Shown one piece after another: positions 6,469 through 8,913 of a DNA stretch of 8,913 nucleotides (its first letter is position 1; each line of letters begins with the position of its first letter). The DNA is from an uncultured Oribacterium sp. (GTDB lineage Bacteria; Bacillota; Clostridia; Lachnospirales; Lachnospiraceae), in NCBI GenBank assembly GCA_937927445.1, contig CALAOB010000133.1, positions 1-8,913 of the forward strand, written 5' to 3'. The notes beneath the pieces are model-generated. The model saw only the letters and a list, made by a program, of their open reading frames with translations, did no database searches and was not told the DNA's origin. The position numbers were made by a program, and so were the translations under genes.

Positions 6469-7351
6469 GAAAAAACGAATTATCGCGACTATACTGATCA
6501 TTCTGCTGTTTCTGGCTGGATTAGGTATCGTTCTTTATCCGTACGTCAGTGAGTACGTGAACGCGAAGCATGCATCGCGCGTGGTCGTAAACTATGATGA
6601 TGCGGTGAAGGAGATCACCCCTGAGGACTTCAGTCAGTATTTCGAAGTCGCAGAGGAGTACAACGAAAGACTAAGGCAGAATCCTAACCCGTTTTCGGAG
6701 GACAACCGGACGGAAGGCTATGAGACAGCATTGAACGTGGATGGATCGGGGATGATGGGTTACCTGGATATCCCGAAAATCAGCGTGAAGCTGCCGTTCT
6801 ATCATGGCACATCCGGTGCAGTGCTGAACGAGGCGGTGGGACATCTGGAGGGATCCAGTCTTCCGGTCGGCGGCGAGGGCACACATGTGGTGCTGAGTGC
6901 GCATCGGGGGCTGCCGAGTGCGAAGCTGTTTACGGATCTGCCGGAGCTCGGCGAGGGAGACATCTTCATCCTCAACGTGCTGGACCGGAAGATGACGTAT
7001 CAGGTGGACCAGATTCTGACGGTGCTGCCGACAGAGCTGGAGGCGCTGGAGGTAGAGGATGGACAGGATTATGTTACACTGATGACGTGTACGCCGTATG
7101 GTATCAATACTCACCGACTTCTGGTGAGGGGCCATCGGACCGAGAACCTGCCGGAGGAAGAAGTGAAGAGCATTCCGGTCGTTCACGTCGAGCGAGAGCT
7201 CACGACACAGGAGAAGATTCAGAAGTACATCCCGCTTGCGGTGATGGGCGTCGCGGTACTGTTCTTGATCGCGTTGCTGATGCCGTCGAAGAAGGATAAG
7301 CACAGGAGTAAGGAATCGGGTGAAGCAGATGATGAAAACAAGACGAATTAA
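6467..7351 (+). CDS. Class C (pilin-polymerising) sortase
   Basis: A 294-residue transpeptidase of the sortase family: it cleaves LPXTG-type signals between Thr and Gly and joins the Thr to a pilin lysine. An N-terminal membrane helix spans about residues 5-26. The catalytic core holds His146 (SAHRGLP), Cys208 (TLMTCTPYG) and Arg221 (THRLLVRG), with the usual Cys-to-Arg spacing of 13. TCTPYGINTHRLLVRG is the class C signature. A second hydrophobic segment (about 249-269, YIPLAVMGVAVLFLIALL) and a charged tail also fit class C. The lid region upstream reads NPNPFSED, with N74-P75-F76 at the place where class C enzymes usually have Asp-Pro-aromatic; this Asn is unusual. It follows the backbone gene by 153 bases and overlaps the third pilin gene by up to 32 bases. 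Its likely substrates are the LPSTGG backbone and the LPETGG tip. Confidence 0.95.
   Translation: MKKRIIATILIILLFLAGLGIVLYPYVSEYVNAKHASRVVVNYDDAVKEITPEDFSQYFEVAEEYNERLRQNPNPFSEDNRTEGYETALNVDGSGMMGYLDIPKISVKLPFYHGTSGAVLNEAVGHLEGSSLPVGGEGTHVVLSAHRGLPSAKLFTDLPELGEGDIFILNVLDRKMTYQVDQILTVLPTELEALEVEDGQDYVTLMTCTPYGINTHRLLVRGHRTENLPEEEVKSIPVVHVERELTTQEKIQKYIPLAVMGVAVLFLIALLMPSKKDKHRSKESGEADDENKTN
7304..7314 (+). promoter_or_regulatory. Ribosome binding site region of the third pilin, inside the sortase gene
   Basis: AGGAG (7304-7308) and AAGGA (7310-7314) lie 11 and 5 bases before GTG 7320. ATG 7329 is 14 or more bases from either, so the GTG start is favoured. Both motifs lie in the 3' coding end of the sortase, which suggests translational coupling. 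Confidence 0.55.
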
Positions 7352-8576
7352 AAAATGGCTGATGGGAATCACGACAGTGGCACTTCTCGCGATGCAGACA
7401 GTAACAGCCTTTGCGTCTGTCGAGAGCTATAACGCAGACAAGCTCGGAAGCATCACGATTACGCCGTGTTATCAGGAAAGTAAGGACTCGGTAGCGATCG
7501 AGGTCGCCACCGATGAGGCCGGGACCTATACGCTGTACCGTGTCGGTGATGTGGTCGCTGGAAGCTCTGTGACGGAGTTCACACTGGCAAAGGAATTCGC
7601 GGGCAGCGGCGTGACGATCGATCGCGAGAGCCTGAACTCGGCGGAGCTGCCGAAGACGCTTGCGAAGTACGCAGAGGATCACCGTATCGCAGCCATCGAG
7701 GATGACATCACATCGGGGAAGCCAGTCGACGGCCTCAATGTCGGACTGTACCTCGTGAAGCAGAAGACCGTGCATGTCGCATGGCACAGCTTCAATCCGT
7801 TCCTGGTGATCATGCCGGAGGGCTCCGAGAAGGGCTACGAGTATGATGTGAAGGCGATGCCGAAGACCTGGAAGCTGTCCACGGCGAAGCTGGATCCGCC
7901 GGTACGAAAGCTCATCACGGATCAGTACGGGAACAGCATCACGAGTGACGAGAAGTTCGAGTTCGTGATGACGCCGAGTGCCGATGCGCCGATGCCAGAG
8001 GGCACTGCAGCAGGCACGCCGAAGACCATGACGGCGGGCGCAGGTGCGATCGAGTTCGGTGAGATCAGCTACACGACAGTGGGCGGTCCGTATGTATATA
8101 CCTTTACCGAGAAGGCTGGCAGCAACGCCCGCTGGACCTATGATGATTCCGTCTACACGATGACCGTCCAGGTCATCCGGAACGCAGAGGACAAGCTCGA
8201 GGCACAGAAGACCATCACGAAGAACGGTGCGGAAGTGAGCATGGTAGAGTTTAAGAACAGCTACCGGAAGAGCAGCGGCGGTGGCGGATCCTCCGGCGGT
8301 GGAGGCCCGAAGGGCGATCCGAGTACGGATCCGAACGGCCCGACCGGAAAGCCGACCGTAGAGCCGGAAGGTGAAGTAGGACGAGTTCTCGGTGCGGTAC
8401 GTGACAAGCTCGCAGATACGCCGGTCGGCAGAGTCCTCGGCGCATCCCGCAGAGCGAAGACCGGTGACGAGAGCAGCATGCGCACCTATGGCGCTGTATT
8501 CGGTGGAGCGGTCATACTCCTCGCTGCATGGGGCGTGACCTATAAGAAGAAAAAGAGAAATGCACACGAAGCGTGA
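7320..8576 (+). CDS. Minor/base pilin with FctA (Spy0128-like) isopeptide domain and atypical AKTGD sorting signal
   Basis: 418 residues from GTG 7320; ATG 7329 or 7332 are alternatives. A signal peptide (KTRRIKKW, hydrophobic core, TAFAS) ends near residue 33. The N-terminal domain (about 35-195) runs from GSITITPCYQ to YDVKAMPKTWKL; AMPK resembles a degenerate pilin motif. The second domain (about 198-315) matches the FctA/Spy0128 pattern: Lys in VRKLI, YVYTFTEKAG, YDDSVYTMTVQV and the closing FKNSY, where Lys and Asn would form the intramolecular isopeptide. Then come a glycine linker (SSGGGGSSGGGG, 318-329), a Pro/Asp/Gly segment, two VGRVLGA motifs, AKTGD at 379-383, a membrane helix and KKKKR. 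This ending lacks the proline of LPXTG. The gene overlaps the sortase end and is last before the terminator. A base or minor subunit role is inferred. The composition is GC-rich, like the stalk part of the tip gene. Confidence 0.85.
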   Translation: MKQMMKTRRIKKWLMGITTVALLAMQTVTAFASVESYNADKLGSITITPCYQESKDSVAIEVATDEAGTYTLYRVGDVVAGSSVTEFTLAKEFAGSGVTIDRESLNSAELPKTLAKYAEDHRIAAIEDDITSGKPVDGLNVGLYLVKQKTVHVAWHSFNPFLVIMPEGSEKGYEYDVKAMPKTWKLSTAKLDPPVRKLITDQYGNSITSDEKFEFVMTPSADAPMPEGTAAGTPKTMTAGAGAIEFGEISYTTVGGPYVYTFTEKAGSNARWTYDDSVYTMTVQVIRNAEDKLEAQKTITKNGAEVSMVEFKNSYRKSSGGGGSSGGGGPKGDPSTDPNGPTGKPTVEPEGEVGRVLGAVRDKLADTPVGRVLGASRRAKTGDESSMRTYGAVFGGAVILLAAWGVTYKKKKRNAHEA

Positions 8577-8639
8577 TACGCGGAAGAAGCGTAATACGCA
8601 AGCGAAAGAGAGTGGTACGTACAAGACGTAACACGCAGA
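8568..8639 (+). repeat. Degenerate 18-bp periodic repeat across the stop of the third pilin
   Basis: Units begin at 8568 (GAAGCGTGATACGC), 8586 (GAAGCGTAATACGC), 8604 (weak) and 8622 (CAAGACGTAACACGC), each 18 bases apart. The first two differ at one base in 14. Unit 1 contains the stop codon of the pilin gene, and in the same frame unit 2 has another stop. The function is unknown; it may be a decayed coding tail or a duplication scar. Confidence 0.5.
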
Positions 8640-8662
8640 CGAAAAAGAAATGAAGTTGGAAA

Positions 8663-8696
8663 CAGCCGGGGCATCTGCCCCGGCTGACTCCTTTTT
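8663..8696 (+). terminator. Intrinsic terminator of the pilus operon
   Basis: CAGCCGGGGCA (8663-8673) and TGCCCCGGCTG (8676-8686) form a perfect GC-rich inverted repeat; the apex must open to make a real loop. It is followed by ACTCC and five T (8692-8696). It stands 86 bases after the last pilin stop and before a new promoter, so it closes the operon. Confidence 0.92.
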
Positions 8697-8814
8697 CGAG
8701 GAAGTTAAAAAGAGACGTGCAAATTTGAACTAAAGTTGCGAGCAGGTCCCTATAAAGAGATGTAACCAGAATAGAAACAAATAAATGGCAATTAACTAAA
8801 AAGTCTCCGAATGG

Positions 8815-8843
8815 TTGATTTCCTTTGAAGAGGAACGTATAAT
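8815..8843 (+). promoter_or_regulatory. Sigma-A type promoter for the next gene
   Basis: TTGATT (8815-8820), a 17-base spacer, then a consensus TATAAT (8838-8843). It lies after the operon terminator and 27 bases before ATG 8871, so the 5' leader would be about 20 bases. The stretch 8697-8814 between terminator and promoter shows nothing else that I can support. Confidence 0.85.
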
Positions 8844-8870
8844 ATAAGTACAAGAATGGGAGGCGATTAT

Positions 8871-8913
8871 ATGCTGGATGTAAATATGATAATTGCAAAC
8901 AACATTCAGGCTG
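8871..8913 (+). CDS. Start of a new gene, possibly an XRE-type DNA-binding regulator; truncated by window end
   Basis: ATG 8871 follows GGGAGG (8858-8863) at seven bases and a strong promoter. Only MLDVNMIIANNIQA is visible. The pattern of hydrophobic residues followed by NNIQA resembles the N-terminus of many Cro/CI (XRE) helix-turn-helix proteins, which often read xIIxNNIxxLR, but 14 residues cannot settle this. It is a separate transcription unit from the pilus operon. That a gene starts here is well supported; its function is a guess. Confidence 0.6.
   Translation, partial: MLDVNMIIANNIQA

Noticed and set aside
7200..8624. Minus-strand open frame of 474 codons opposite the third pilin
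   Set aside because: It arises from the GC-rich, stop-poor complement of a well-supported pilin gene, with no domain, and it spans the end of the sortase gene and the pilin stop.
8725..8756. A promoter TTGAAC...TATAAA after the terminator
   Set aside because: The spacer is 20 bases and no coding start follows closely. The TTGATT-17-TATAAT pair at 8815-8843 is much better.

Overview
The window holds a sortase-assembled pilus locus of a low-to-mid GC Gram-positive bacterium. The best fit is a gut-type clostridium, probably Lachnospiraceae. This rests on the Gram-positive sorting signals, the fibro-slime/SpaA/FctA domain combination, strong GGAGG ribosome binding sites and the VLGA...KTGD type of C-terminus. 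The genus cannot be told from sequence reading alone.

Layout, all on the + strand: (1) 1-4641, the 3' part of a very large tip/adhesin pilin gene that is already open at base 1. It has an Ala/Glu/Thr/Pro-rich stalk with two repeat families, a beta domain, a PA14-like fibro-slime domain, several Cna-B/SpaA-type domains and LPETGG. (2) 4642-4816, a leader with two hairpins. (3) 4817-6313, a FimA/SpaA-type backbone pilin with YPK, an E-box and LPSTGG. (4) 6314-6466, a gap with strongly self-complementary CCGGG elements. (5) 6467-7351, a class C (pilin) sortase. (6) 7320-8576, a third pilin of FctA/Spy0128 type with a Gly-rich linker and an unusual AKTGD sorting signal, overlapping the sortase gene. 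(7) 8663-8696, a strong intrinsic terminator. (8) 8815-8913, a separate promoter and the first 14 codons of a new gene, possibly an XRE-type regulator.

How the genes work together (inference from known pilus systems): the three pilins are exported by Sec signal peptides, although that of the tip lies outside the window. The sortase links backbone subunits through the lysine of a pilin motif. The large adhesin would cap the fibre, and the FctA-type protein would be a minor or base subunit attached to the wall by a housekeeping sortase encoded elsewhere.

The locus type is known. The parts most worth a second look are a compositional mosaic inside the tip gene (an AT-rich ligand-binding portion between GC-rich ends), near-identical in-frame 45-bp repeats in the stalk, RNA structures on both sides of the backbone gene, an Asn in place of Asp in the sortase lid motif, and the proline-less sorting signal of the third pilin. 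I did not find a clearly undescribed new system.
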